Shown piece by piece: positions 18,070 through 28,525 of a stretch of 35,252 bases of DNA. Origin of the DNA: Gammaproteobacteria bacterium (GTDB lineage Bacteria > Pseudomonadota > Gammaproteobacteria > SZUA-152). The position numbers and the translations under genes were made by a program. The notes beneath the pieces were generated by a model. It was not told the origin of the DNA, ran no database searches, and saw nothing but the letters and a program-made list of their open reading frames with translations. The number at the start of each line of letters is the position of its first letter. The stretch's first letter is position 1. The DNA is taken from contig WFQM01000270.1 in assembly GCA_015487095.1 (NCBI GenBank), forward strand, positions 1 to 35,252, given 5' to 3'.

Positions 18070-19482
18070 TTAAGCCACGTCTAACTTGTCAACGGTATCG
18101 AATTCAAACTTGATTTCTTTCCAGGTTTCCATTGCGATAGCCAACTCAGGACTATGACTCGCAGCACCTTCCATGATTTCACGCGCTTCACGCTCCAAGT
18201 CACGACCTTCGTTACGTGCTTTCACGCAAGCTTCCAGTGCGACACGATTAGCGGCTGCGCCTGCTGCATTACCCCATGGATGTCCCTGTGTACCACCACC
18301 AAACTGAAGAATGGAGTCATCACCAAAGATGCTCACCAGCGCAGGCATGTGCCATACATGAATTCCGCCCGATGCCACCGCAAATACGCCCGGCATAGAA
18401 CCCCAATCCTGATCAAAGAAAATACCGCGAGAGCGATCTTCAGGAATGAACGACTCACGCAGCAAATCGACAAAACCCAAAGTAGAAGCGCGATCACCTT
18501 CCAGCTTGCCGACGACCGTACCGGTATGCAGATGATCACCACCTGACAAACGAAGACACTTGGCTAATACGCGGAAGTGGATACCGTGTTTTGGGTTACG
18601 ATCAATAACCGCATGCATCGCACGATGGATGTGCAACAGGATGCCATTCTTGCGACACCATTTTGCCAGACCGGTATTCGCTGTAAAACCACCCGTCAGG
18701 AAGTCATGCATGATCACAGGCTGACCCAATTCTTTGGCGAACTCAGCACGCTCATACATATCTTCAGGCGTATTGGCTGTCACGTTCAAATAGTGACCTT
18801 TCGTCTCACCCGTTTCTGCCTGTGCCTTATTGACCGCTTCAGCCACAAATTCGAAACGATTCTGCCAGCGCATGAAGGGCTGTGAGTTTACGTTTTCATC
18901 GTCTTTGGTTAAATCCAGACCACCACGCAGACACTCATAGACAGCACGACCATAGTTTTTCGCTGAAAGGCCCAGTTTTGGCTTGATGGTACAACCCAGC
19001 AGTGGGCGACCATATTTATTTAACTTGTCACGTTCAACCTGAATACCACTGGGAGGTCCCATGCAGGTTTTCACGAAAGCAATCGGGAAGCGAATATCTT
19101 CAAGACGCAGGTATCTCAACGCTTTAAAGCCGAAGACATTACCCACCAATGACGTTAATACATTGACAATCGAACCTTCTTCAAAAAGATCCAGTGGGTA
19201 AGCGATAAAGGTGTAGAAGCTCTCTTTATCCCCTGGCACATCTTCGATACGGTACGCACGACCCTTGTAGAATTCCATATCGGTCAACAATTCAGACCAT
19301 ACTGTACTCCACGTTCCCGTTGAAGATTCCGCAGCAACAGCGGCGGCGGCTTCTTCACGTGGCACACCTTCCTGCTGTGTTACCTTGAAACACGCCAACA
19401 AATCCGTATCCAACGGTACATAGTCCGGCGCCCAATACAGGTCACGATACTCTTTTACACCAGCATCAAATTTTTTAGCCAT
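18070..19482 (-). CDS. cbbL: RuBisCO large subunit, form IA (start [17 protein letters not shown])
   Basis: [20 protein letters not shown] active-site motif, [45 protein letters not shown]. Confidence 0.99.
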   Translation of the reverse strand: MAKKFDAGVKEYRDLYWAPDYVPLDTDLLACFKVTQQEGVPREEAAAAVAAESSTGTWSTVWSELLTDMEFYKGRAYRIEDVPGDKESFYTFIAYPLDLFEEGSIVNVLTSLVGNVFGFKALRYLRLEDIRFPIAFVKTCMGPPSGIQVERDKLNKYGRPLLGCTIKPKLGLSAKNYGRAVYECLRGGLDLTKDDENVNSQPFMRWQNRFEFVAEAVNKAQAETGETKGHYLNVTANTPEDMYERAEFAKELGQPVIMHDFLTGGFTANTGLAKWCRKNGILLHIHRAMHAVIDRNPKHGIHFRVLAKCLRLSGGDHLHTGTVVGKLEGDRASTLGFVDLLRESFIPEDRSRGIFFDQDWGSMPGVFAVASGGIHVWHMPALVSIFGDDSILQFGGGTQGHPWGNAAGAAANRVALEACVKARNEGRDLEREAREIMEGAASHSPELAIAMETWKEIKFEFDTVDKLDVA

Positions 19483-19618
19483 AGTCAGTTCACTCCTGCT
19501 GTGCTTGTTTAAATTCTTCAAGGGCAAGACTAACGACGTATAAACATTAAGACCAATTGATAGTTTGAATCCTATTCATTTACGAACGTCAATGGTGTCA
19601 GCCGTTATCAAACGCACT

Positions 19619-19694
19619 ATATCGATTTCAATCGGTATGTGCATCATTTACATGCCCGGTAAGACTTACGGCCGACGACCGTAACATACCGTAA
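19619..19694. promoter_or_regulatory. Putative cbbL operator region with clustered palindromes and iterated CCGTAA half-sites
   Basis: ATATCGATTTCAATCGGTAT (19619-19638, near-palindrome); GGTAAGACTTACGG region (palindrome GTAAG-A-CTTAC); TTACGG (19666-19671)...CCGTAA (19679-19684) perfect inverted arms; second CCGTAA (19689-19694) at 10-bp spacing. Lies upstream of cbbL. Confidence 0.5.
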
Positions 19695-19891
19695 TAAAAA
19701 GGAAAATACGCCTCACTACCTAATCGCCGACTCAGACTGACTTTTTATGACTTAAACGGCCCAGATTTCGGCAAAGCTGGATATCCCTTGTTTTATTCGC
19801 GGGAACTACTAGATATCCTATATGCGAGAGGCAATTATTAGACTGGGTACCAGGACTCTTTCAATGTGATATTGCTAGGCTTAGTTAGCCT

Positions 19892-19971
19892 GTCAGCCTT
19901 CAGGGCAAAGCGCACCTCGCGGTGAATGGCTGCTCCCTTTGCAAGAGACGAACGTAGCCCTGGAAGCTGAC
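19892..19971. repeat. Long intergenic hairpin, 15-nt arms with one mismatch and one wobble, with internal sub-hairpins
   Basis: GTCAGCCTTCAGGGC (19892-19906) against GCCCTGGAAGCTGAC (19957-19971); internal CACC-TCGC-GGTG (19913-19924) and GCAAAG/CTTTGC (19905-19910 / 19937-19942). Confidence 0.6.
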
Positions 19972-20050
19972 AAACCAAGAACGGATCAAACTATCTGATG
20001 ATTTTGATACTCACCGAGTTTGTTTTTGATTCGGGTCGCGTGATGCAAAA

Positions 20051-20644
20051 TCAGCCGCTTTTAAGGCTGAATATATCGTTCACTACTGGCTGGATACGCT
20101 GCACCAGTTCTGGTGCTTCGATATCCATCACCTGCTCCAATACCCACCGATCATCACTGAGCGACATAATGTCCGCCACATTTTTCGCCAGATAACGTAA
20201 GAAATCATAGGCCGGACCGTCTCCATCAAAGCCGCATTCGGCATAATTGGCCAACCGCCCGTTAAGTTTGTCGATAAACTCCGCTTTGTAATCACCGGCT
20301 CCCAACAGGTCAATTTGATTACTTTCAATTGTTAACGCAATTTCTTTTGCGATACCATTAATCAAAGACCCACGTTCTTCTTCGCTCAGTTTGCCATAAA
20401 TCATTCTGTCGGTGATGTGCAGCATAAAAATACAAAACTCAGCAATCACATCAATGGCCTGGGAGTCTTCACGAAAACGGAAATTTTTCTTCTCCATGCG
20501 CATGAAGGCCTCCTTTGCCAACTTCCAGATATTAATGGCTGCCACGCTGCACAGGTTTTCCAGTGTCTTGGCTCGTTGTGAACCTTCACGGTTTCTCTCT
20601 GAGCGTGTCGAACGATGCCAACGGGTTTTAAGACGAACAGCCAT
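20051..20644 (-). CDS. Hypothetical protein upstream of cbbL
   Basis: 197-aa ORF on the same strand, predicted mostly helical (MAVRLKTRWHRSTRSERNREGSQRAKTLENLCSVAAINIWKLAKEAF...); family not recognised. Confidence 0.7.
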   Translation of the reverse strand: MAVRLKTRWHRSTRSERNREGSQRAKTLENLCSVAAINIWKLAKEAFMRMEKKNFRFREDSQAIDVIAEFCIFMLHITDRMIYGKLSEEERGSLINGIAKEIALTIESNQIDLLGAGDYKAEFIDKLNGRLANYAECGFDGDGPAYDFLRYLAKNVADIMSLSDDRWVLEQVMDIEAPELVQRIQPVVNDIFSLKSG

Positions 20645-20915
20645 ATTTTTCTCCCATCAAACGTACACACAGTGTAATTCCGGGAACCCATTTCAGGCAT
20701 ACCCAATATGAGCTTAGCAGCACATTTAATCTGCATACACAGTGTCTTTATTGTCGCAAAACACCTTATTATTGAGTGGTTTTCAGCATCCCACAGACTC
20801 GTTAGACTGCCCTTGAGCTGGCCCATGTTTGATTTGAAAACATTCACTGAATCTGCACAGAAAAACTGCCATATTTCTGAAATCCCAGCCATACTGACCA
20901 TCTTGGAGCACACTT

Positions 20916-21344
20916 ATGAATGACACAGATTTTGACTTACAAAGCGGTATAGCGGCATTCGAAGCCAAAGATTTTACCAGTGCCCTCCGCCTGCTTTCAC
21001 CACTGGCTGATGACGGCATCGCCGAAGCACAATACCGCATGGGCATGATGTTTCAAAATGGTCTGGGACGTGTAAAAAATGGTGAACAAGGCGTTCGATG
21101 GATGCGCGCTGCCGCAAACCAGGGGCACGCCTACGCACAGCACGGGTTGGGAGTAATGTACCTATACGGCGAGGGAGTGGAAAAAAATGAAGCCTCCGCA
21201 CTGGAATGGTTCCACCGTGCTGCCGGACAAGGGCTGCCCGGCGCACAGATGACTCTTGGTATGATGTACGAAAACGGTCAGGGCGTGGAAAAAAATGAGG
21301 TCGAGGCACGTCGCTGGTATAACCTAGCCGATGAAAACAGTTAA
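20916..21344 (+). CDS. Sel1-like repeat protein
   Basis: AEAQYRMGMMFQNGLGRVKNGEQGVRWMRAAANQGHAYAQHGLGVMYLYGEGVEKNEASALEWFHRAAGQGLPGAQMTLGMMYENGQGVEKN. Confidence 0.93.
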   Translation: MNDTDFDLQSGIAAFEAKDFTSALRLLSPLADDGIAEAQYRMGMMFQNGLGRVKNGEQGVRWMRAAANQGHAYAQHGLGVMYLYGEGVEKNEASALEWFHRAAGQGLPGAQMTLGMMYENGQGVEKNEVEARRWYNLADENS

Positions 21345-21367
21345 CCTAAATTAATCAGCGGATCACG

Positions 21368-21592
21368 CTACTTACTTTCCCACGTAGAAAAATTACTATC
21401 GTTCCTGGCCTCACCATCCGCGTAACCCGCTTCATAGGCATCGTTCACGCGCTGCTCTTCCACCTTCGGGTTTTGCAAAAAGCCACTGGCCCAACCGACA
21501 ATATATTCACGGGAAACGTTGGCTTTTTCCATTTTTTCAATAGCGGCATAATAATCTTCATTCATCGTATCTTTATCTCCCCCATCAATCAA
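21368..21592 (-). CDS. Small hypothetical protein (probable start MNEDYY)
   Basis: MNEDYYAAIEKMEKANVSREYIVGWASGFLQNPKVEEQRVNDAYEAGYADGEARN; coherent acidic/helical composition, no strong family. Confidence 0.55.
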   Translation of the reverse strand: MIDGGDKDTMNEDYYAAIEKMEKANVSREYIVGWASGFLQNPKVEEQRVNDAYEAGYADGEARNDSNFSTWESK

Positions 21593-21848
21593 TCTCAGAA
21601 TTACAGAAAATTAGACTATACTAATAATACTTCAATGAGGCAGTATTGCAATTTATTTTTACGCTCAGCAGGACAAGCCTGCACCGCCCACACCGACTTA
21701 CAAAAATTACACTTTACCCCGACCTACGCGCATATTCGGCACATAATATCTGAGATAACTGTACCGACACAGTTTAGGCATAAAATTCAGCTTCCACAGA
21801 ACACATCGATAACACCTTGTTAATCAATGAGATAAATATCCACGCACT

Positions 21849-23521
<1,673 letters not shown>

Positions 23522-23541
23522 ATTCATGCGACAATCGCCAT

Positions 23542-24033
23542 ATGCCTGCTTCTATAGCAAATAAGGCCATCTATCCCGGCACCTTCGACCCCATCACCCA
23601 TGGCCATTCCGATCTGGTCAAACGCGCTACCCGCTTGTTTGACCGAGTCATCGTGGCCTTGGCTGCCAACCCCGGCAAACAGCCTACATTCACTCTGGAG
23701 GAGCGCCTGGAACTGGCACGCATAGCATTGGCGGAATACGACAATGTGGAAATCTGTTCCTTTGATGGTCTGTTAGTGGAATTCGCCCGAACAAAACAGG
23801 CGCGGATCATTCTGCGCGGCCTGCGCGCTGTGTCTGATTTTGATCATGAATTCCAGCTGGCAGGCATGAACCGAAAGCTCGCACCTGATATAGAAACGCT
23901 GTTTCTGACACCTGCCGAGCAATATTCCCATATTTCTTCAAGCCTGGTACGGGAAATTGCCACTTTAGGCGGTGATGTTACTCCCTTCGTCCATGAAAAA
24001 ATCAGGGATGAACTCACGCGTAAATTGCGGTAA
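23542..24033 (+). CDS. coaD: Phosphopantetheine adenylyltransferase
   Basis: [51 protein letters not shown]...[23 protein letters not shown]. Confidence 0.98.
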   Translation: MPASIANKAIYPGTFDPITHGHSDLVKRATRLFDRVIVALAANPGKQPTFTLEERLELARIALAEYDNVEICSFDGLLVEFARTKQARIILRGLRAVSDFDHEFQLAGMNRKLAPDIETLFLTPAEQYSHISSSLVREIATLGGDVTPFVHEKIRDELTRKLR

Positions 24034-24057
24034 AATCCTTAGACTAAATACTTCTAA

Positions 24058-24342
<285 letters not shown>

Positions 24343-24423
24343 CACAACCAGCTCGTTATGCCGCATGCCCCCCTTTTGTTCCTGGCAATAGACCCGATCT
24401 TTCCACTATTATCGGAACTTGCG

Positions 24424-24461
24424 CAGCCCCAGCCAATTGGGTAGACTCGGGGCTGATTTTT
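24424..24461 (+). terminator. Rho-independent terminator-like hairpin downstream of ferredoxin
   Basis: CAGCCCC (24424-24430)...GGGGCTG (24449-24455) followed by ATTTTT. Confidence 0.6.
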
Positions 24462-24507
24462 ACACTAAACCTCCTGTGTGGGGGAGGGGTTCTGAGGAGA
24501 ATTTTTG

Positions 24508-24612
24508 ATGGATATCATCGTACCGATTGCTGTGTTTTTGCTCATTCTCGTCTCTACCACCATGCTGGGTGGTATGGGGTGTGATGCGGCAGCTAAAGCC
24601 CGCAAGCAATAA
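24508..24612 (+). CDS. 34-aa predicted single-pass membrane microprotein
   Basis: MDIIVPIAVFLLILVSTTMLGGMGCDAAAKARKQ*; preceded by GAGGAG RBS-like sequence and followed by strong terminator hairpins. Confidence 0.6.
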   Translation: MDIIVPIAVFLLILVSTTMLGGMGCDAAAKARKQ

Positions 24613-24620
24613 AATAAATA

Positions 24621-24671
24621 CGGGGCTCTTAGCCCCGAATGCAAAAAAGCCCGGATTCCCCGGGCTTTTTT
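24621..24671. terminator. Two consecutive hairpins; the second is a strong bidirectional terminator
   Basis: CGGGGCT-CTT-AGCCCCG (24621-24637); AAAAAAGCCCGG-ATTCC-CCGGGCTTTTTT (24643-24671). Confidence 0.85.
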
Positions 24672-24780
24672 GTGTGGTTTCTGCTGTGAGCTCATAAAAA
24701 ATGTCGGCGCTCAGCATTAACAAAAAGTCACTGCCTTACTTAAGCACGTTACGTGTATCCTGCTCCTCTACATAACACAG

Positions 24781-25347
24781 TTGTATTCTATGCAAACGTC
24801 ACATCAACCCGAAAAACTGTCTATCCCTACAGAGGATGACACCTATCTTGTTAAATACCTGATGGTATCCGCACTCTGCCTGTTCATCGGTACGGTACAT
24901 GGCGTACTACAGGTTATCCGCCCGATACGCGCATGGCTGGACAGCATCGGCAGCCCTTACGGCGGCCCTGGTCACCTCATCGACCCTCTAGCTCATGCTC
25001 ACATCAACGTCATCGGTGGTGTTGTCATTTTTCTCATGGGTGCCTCGTATTATCTGTTACCCAGAATGGGAGGAGTCCGCCTCTATTCTCAGCGACTGGT
25101 GCAACATACCCTTTGGTGGACCGGCCTCGGCATTGCCGGTTTTTACACCACCCTGATGACCTTTGGCATTCTTGAGGGCATCGCCCTGCTGGAAGACCCT
25201 GATTCAGTAGACGACATCCACCGCTTTTACGGCCCCACTATTGCCTCCGTCTCCACCATTATGGGCATTGGTTTCTGGCTCTACTTTGCCAATGTCTTTT
25301 TGACTTTCCGCAAAATTCGCAAGTTGAGTTCCGTGAAACCATCATGA
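24781..25347 (+). CDS. Short heme-copper oxidase subunit I-like membrane protein (CcoN/NorB-like segment)
   Basis: LFIGTVHGVLQVIRP...IDPLAHAHINVIGGVVIFLMGASYYLLPRMGG; only 188 aa. Confidence 0.65.
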   Translation: MYSMQTSHQPEKLSIPTEDDTYLVKYLMVSALCLFIGTVHGVLQVIRPIRAWLDSIGSPYGGPGHLIDPLAHAHINVIGGVVIFLMGASYYLLPRMGGVRLYSQRLVQHTLWWTGLGIAGFYTTLMTFGILEGIALLEDPDSVDDIHRFYGPTIASVSTIMGIGFWLYFANVFLTFRKIRKLSSVKPS

Positions 25348-25853
25348 TCCTGGAATGCGGCTGCCCTGGCGAATATCCCGATTGGCACAAACAGGACATT
25401 AACCTGGCTCACCACGCCGCACACGCCCTACCCATCGCCAGCTTCCTACACATGCCGTTGTCGTATGAAACTTACAAGCAACGCCAGCAAAACGAGATTG
25501 AGCAACTGGAATTACGCGAACGCTGGCCGGGTTTTGCATTAACGCGCACTGGCTGGCTGCGCGGAAAAATGATTCGATTGCTAGAGAAGGGCGAGTCGCC
25601 TTCACGCCATTTTTTACACCTACCTGCTGATTTTCAATTGCAGGGGCTTTTACACGAGGGCGGCATTGGTACCCTGCGCACAAGCGTACGTGAACAACAA
25701 ATGCGGTTATTGGACAGCGGCCGCATGCCCAAAGAAATGTATTTGGCATATCTCACCTGCCCAACCTGCTGTGATAGCCGTGGCGGAGAACGCATTTTAT
25801 TATTGCGACGCTGGCGCAGCAGCCGTCGCTTGGCAGAAAAGACCCGTCAATAA
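25344..25853 (+). CDS. Hypothetical Cys-containing protein, overlapping the upstream HCO-like gene by 4 nt
   Basis: MILECGCPGEYPDWHKQDINLAHHAAHALPIASFLHMP...YLTCPTCCDSRGGERILLLRRW; translationally coupled. Confidence 0.7.
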   Translation: MILECGCPGEYPDWHKQDINLAHHAAHALPIASFLHMPLSYETYKQRQQNEIEQLELRERWPGFALTRTGWLRGKMIRLLEKGESPSRHFLHLPADFQLQGLLHEGGIGTLRTSVREQQMRLLDSGRMPKEMYLAYLTCPTCCDSRGGERILLLRRWRSSRRLAEKTRQ

Positions 25854-25874
25854 ATTTTTTAAGGGTCACCAGCG

Positions 25875-26312
25875 CTATTGCACCGCCCGCTTTTGATTCA
25901 ACGGAAAAAGCAACACCGTTTCGTCACCTTCATTATCGCCTTTCACTCGCCGCACATGGACTGACAGAGATTGTGTTGCAGGGTCATCCACTTTCACAGC
26001 ACGGCGATACACGCCGGTATAGCCATCCTGGATTGCCTGTCGCCATTCTTCATTCTCGCCCACCCTCAACATCACCACAAGCCCCACACCGGGCTTGTAT
26101 TTCCCAAGGCTGGCAACAACAATAAATTCATTCATGCCCACCCGCAAAGGACTAGGACGCGCTTCCACCCGAAAACCCAGATCCTGCCATTGTTGTGGGC
26201 CTAAAATGCCCGACTGCTCAGTGGAGCAGGCGGATAATAACCCCACAAATACGGTAATAAAAAACAGCTTCTTAAAACGGGGAATAAAAAAAACGGGCAG
26301 GCTTCGTTTCAT
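25875..26312 (-). CDS. Lipoprotein with FixH/YtkA-like domain (tentative)
   Basis: Lipobox VGLLSACSTEQ; FRVEARPSPLRVGMNEFIVVASLGKYKPGVGLVVMLRVGENEEW; adjacent to a CcoG-like gene. Confidence 0.6.
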   Translation of the reverse strand: MKRSLPVFFIPRFKKLFFITVFVGLLSACSTEQSGILGPQQWQDLGFRVEARPSPLRVGMNEFIVVASLGKYKPGVGLVVMLRVGENEEWRQAIQDGYTGVYRRAVKVDDPATQSLSVHVRRVKGDNEGDETVLLFPLNQKRAVQ

Positions 26313-26632
26313 TTTGAGTCCGCCAGTGCAGCATGACGCTGAAGATAGTCCAGCACTTCGCTCAATTCATCTTTATTCAATGGTGTCGCCCCTTTGGTTA
26401 TCATACGCATTTGCATTCGCTGCAAAATGGCAGGCCAGGCCTGTGCAGTGTGCGCATGAGGCTGCGGCGCATTATGACACCGAGCACATTTTGCCTGATA
26501 AAGCTTCGCTGATGCCGAGTCGGCATCAGGATACACCAATGGTTCGTTAGGGATCTCGCAGGCCGACAGCAACAAAGCCATTAAACCGAAGCAACTATTT
26601 GTCTGTAGATTTGGAGATCGGCTGTGCTGCAT
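26309..26632 (-). CDS. Monoheme cytochrome c-like lipoprotein (internal start assumed)
   Basis: LLLSACEIPNEPLVYPDADSASAKLYQAKCARCHNAPQPHAHTAQAWPAILQRMQMRM; CxxCH and lipobox. Confidence 0.75.
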   Translation of the reverse strand: MQHSRSPNLQTNSCFGLMALLLSACEIPNEPLVYPDADSASAKLYQAKCARCHNAPQPHAHTAQAWPAILQRMQMRMITKGATPLNKDELSEVLDYLQRHAALADSK

Positions 26633-27092
26633 CTTTTTCACTGCTGACTTGATGACTGTCTGCGGGAGACTCTGCATTTTTTTCTTTGTCCGTATCCAAG
26701 CGGCCCGCCACTTTGGAGCCATAAAAATTCACCATAAAATAAACGAAAGTACCAAACACAGCAGTGTACAACAGCGCCGCACCAAATCCCCAATTTATCC
26801 ATTCACGCTCATAACCCGGGCGATCTCCCCAAAAAGGAAAACTCAGACCCACTGCCACCAACATCACGGCAACAATGATACCGATAAACCAGCGTGGCAC
26901 TGGTTGCTGTGACTCGGGAATTTTTTCCACCAATTCCCAATCCTCCAGGCCACGTTTGGCCCTGCGCTCTTCATCAGAGGCATAACCAAAATTATCTTCA
27001 GGCAATTCACCCCACTGGGTGTCTTTCAGGTCACCCGGGGGGGGCTTTTTTTCCACATCGTCAACTTTAGATGTACTTTCAGTCTTGTTCAT
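26595..27092 (-). CDS. Membrane protein of unknown function, two predicted TM segments
   Basis: DWELVEKIPESQQPVPRWFIGIIVAVMLVAVGLSFPFWGDRPGYEREWINWGFGAALLYTAVFGTFVYFMVNFYG. Confidence 0.7.
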   Translation of the reverse strand: MNKTESTSKVDDVEKKPPPGDLKDTQWGELPEDNFGYASDEERRAKRGLEDWELVEKIPESQQPVPRWFIGIIVAVMLVAVGLSFPFWGDRPGYEREWINWGFGAALLYTAVFGTFVYFMVNFYGSKVAGRLDTDKEKNAESPADSHQVSSEKDAAQPISKSTDK

Positions 27093-27156
27093 TGGCAGCC
27101 CCACATCTGATACTCACATAAATATAACGTTTCCAGTCGTTTCAAAAAGCATTTTT

Positions 27157-28488
27157 CTACTTGGACAATGTATCTGGCACAACATTTTTTGCAACAAAAT
27201 GTTGTACGCGAAAAACAGTATGCCAGCCATCCACTGTATTCACATGCACTAAAAACGTATGTAACCCAGGCGGCACATTAGGCTCGATACGCAGATTCAC
27301 ATCAATCCGCCCGGCACTGTCAAAACGCAGCACTTTTTCCGGTATCGAATAGTTGTTTTCTGACAGACCTTCAATGCGTAACGTTGCCTCAGTAGCACGA
27401 TACAGCTTATTGGAAACCGCAATACGATAATCGCGAATCATTGAGCCGAATTGTTGATCGGCACGATACACCGCCAAATGATACCCGTCATACGACAGCA
27501 ACCCCCAAATAAACATGCCTAGACCCAGTACGGAAAATGGCAAGGTCCAACGCATACGCAAAGAAATCGAAGCCAGGTTCCGTAAAGCAGAGGATTTTCC
27601 CGATGCGCCGCGCTCGAAAGACAACAAACCCGTTTCACCTTTTTTACCTTGCAGCTGATCACAGGCGTCAATACATTCACCGCAATTAATGCAACTGTCG
27701 TACATATCCGTATTACGCGGATCAAGCCCGATAAAACAGGCGGTACCACAATAGTTACATTTTTCACACTGGGAAGCGCGTGTATCATCATAGGCAATTT
27801 TCAGTGTCTGCTTGGTTTTGAAGCCATGCTGCCACACACGGTAAACGCACATAAAACGACACCAGAAATGACGAATGACACTCACATCAACCAGAATGAG
27901 TATCACAAAAATGGCATAAATATAATGTAATGAACTCGCCAGACGCTCATCGTCCCGGAAAGTCATAAAAGACCAGATGACCTCTGGCGGATAAAAATAG
28001 AGCAGTGGAATCAGAGCCAGCAACATGGACATCGCCAGCAGGATAAGTCCCAGCACAGTCCAGTTAAGCAAACGGTTTTTGCTGCCCGCCACCTTCATTT
28101 TTTCACCGGAGACGCTCATATCGGCACGTTTGCCAAGCAACCGGTAAGTCCATTCGTTGGCTATTTCTGACAGGGTATTTTGTGGGCAGGCCCAGCCACA
28201 AAAAGCGGTGCCCACGGTGGAATACAACATTACCATACCGCTAGCAAGCAACATCCACAAACCAAAAACCAGAAAAAAATCGGCCCACCAGACCTGATAA
28301 CCCAGCACCACAAAAGCGCCTGCTATCAGATCAATACGCAACAACCCGCTCACCGGAATAATAATGGCAATGGCAATAAACAGAAATTGTGTCAATCGCC
28401 GCCGCCAGTGAAAACTGAAACCGGTATTGGCAGTTTCCACTCTAATGGGAATTTTACTCAGGGCATCGTCGTTGCTACTCATGGTCAT
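27157..28488 (-). CDS. CcoG/FixG/RdxA-like 4Fe-4S membrane protein
   Basis: GTAFCGWACPQNTLSEIANEW, CEKCNYCGTACFIGLDPRNTDMYDSCINCGECIDACDQL, multiple TMs, C-terminal Ig-like FixG domain. Confidence 0.88.
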   Translation of the reverse strand: MTMSSNDDALSKIPIRVETANTGFSFHWRRRLTQFLFIAIAIIIPVSGLLRIDLIAGAFVVLGYQVWWADFFLVFGLWMLLASGMVMLYSTVGTAFCGWACPQNTLSEIANEWTYRLLGKRADMSVSGEKMKVAGSKNRLLNWTVLGLILLAMSMLLALIPLLYFYPPEVIWSFMTFRDDERLASSLHYIYAIFVILILVDVSVIRHFWCRFMCVYRVWQHGFKTKQTLKIAYDDTRASQCEKCNYCGTACFIGLDPRNTDMYDSCINCGECIDACDQLQGKKGETGLLSFERGASGKSSALRNLASISLRMRWTLPFSVLGLGMFIWGLLSYDGYHLAVYRADQQFGSMIRDYRIAVSNKLYRATEATLRIEGLSENNYSIPEKVLRFDSAGRIDVNLRIEPNVPPGLHTFLVHVNTVDGWHTVFRVQHFVAKNVVPDTLSK

Positions 28489-28525
28489 ATACTACCATTA
28501 TGGGGCTGTTTATTCATTGAGCATG

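Noticed and set aside
8650-19482. cbbO/cbbQ, DAB transporter and McdA genes expected near some alpha-carboxysome operons
   Set aside because: Looked for but not found in this window; they may lie elsewhere in the genome.
19892-19971. 6S RNA, THF, c-di-GMP or glycine riboswitch, or integron attC identity for this hairpin
   Set aside because: Only short fragments resemble these families (e.g. CGCGGTGAAT); the conserved cores or GTTRRRY/RYYYAAC boxes are not present.
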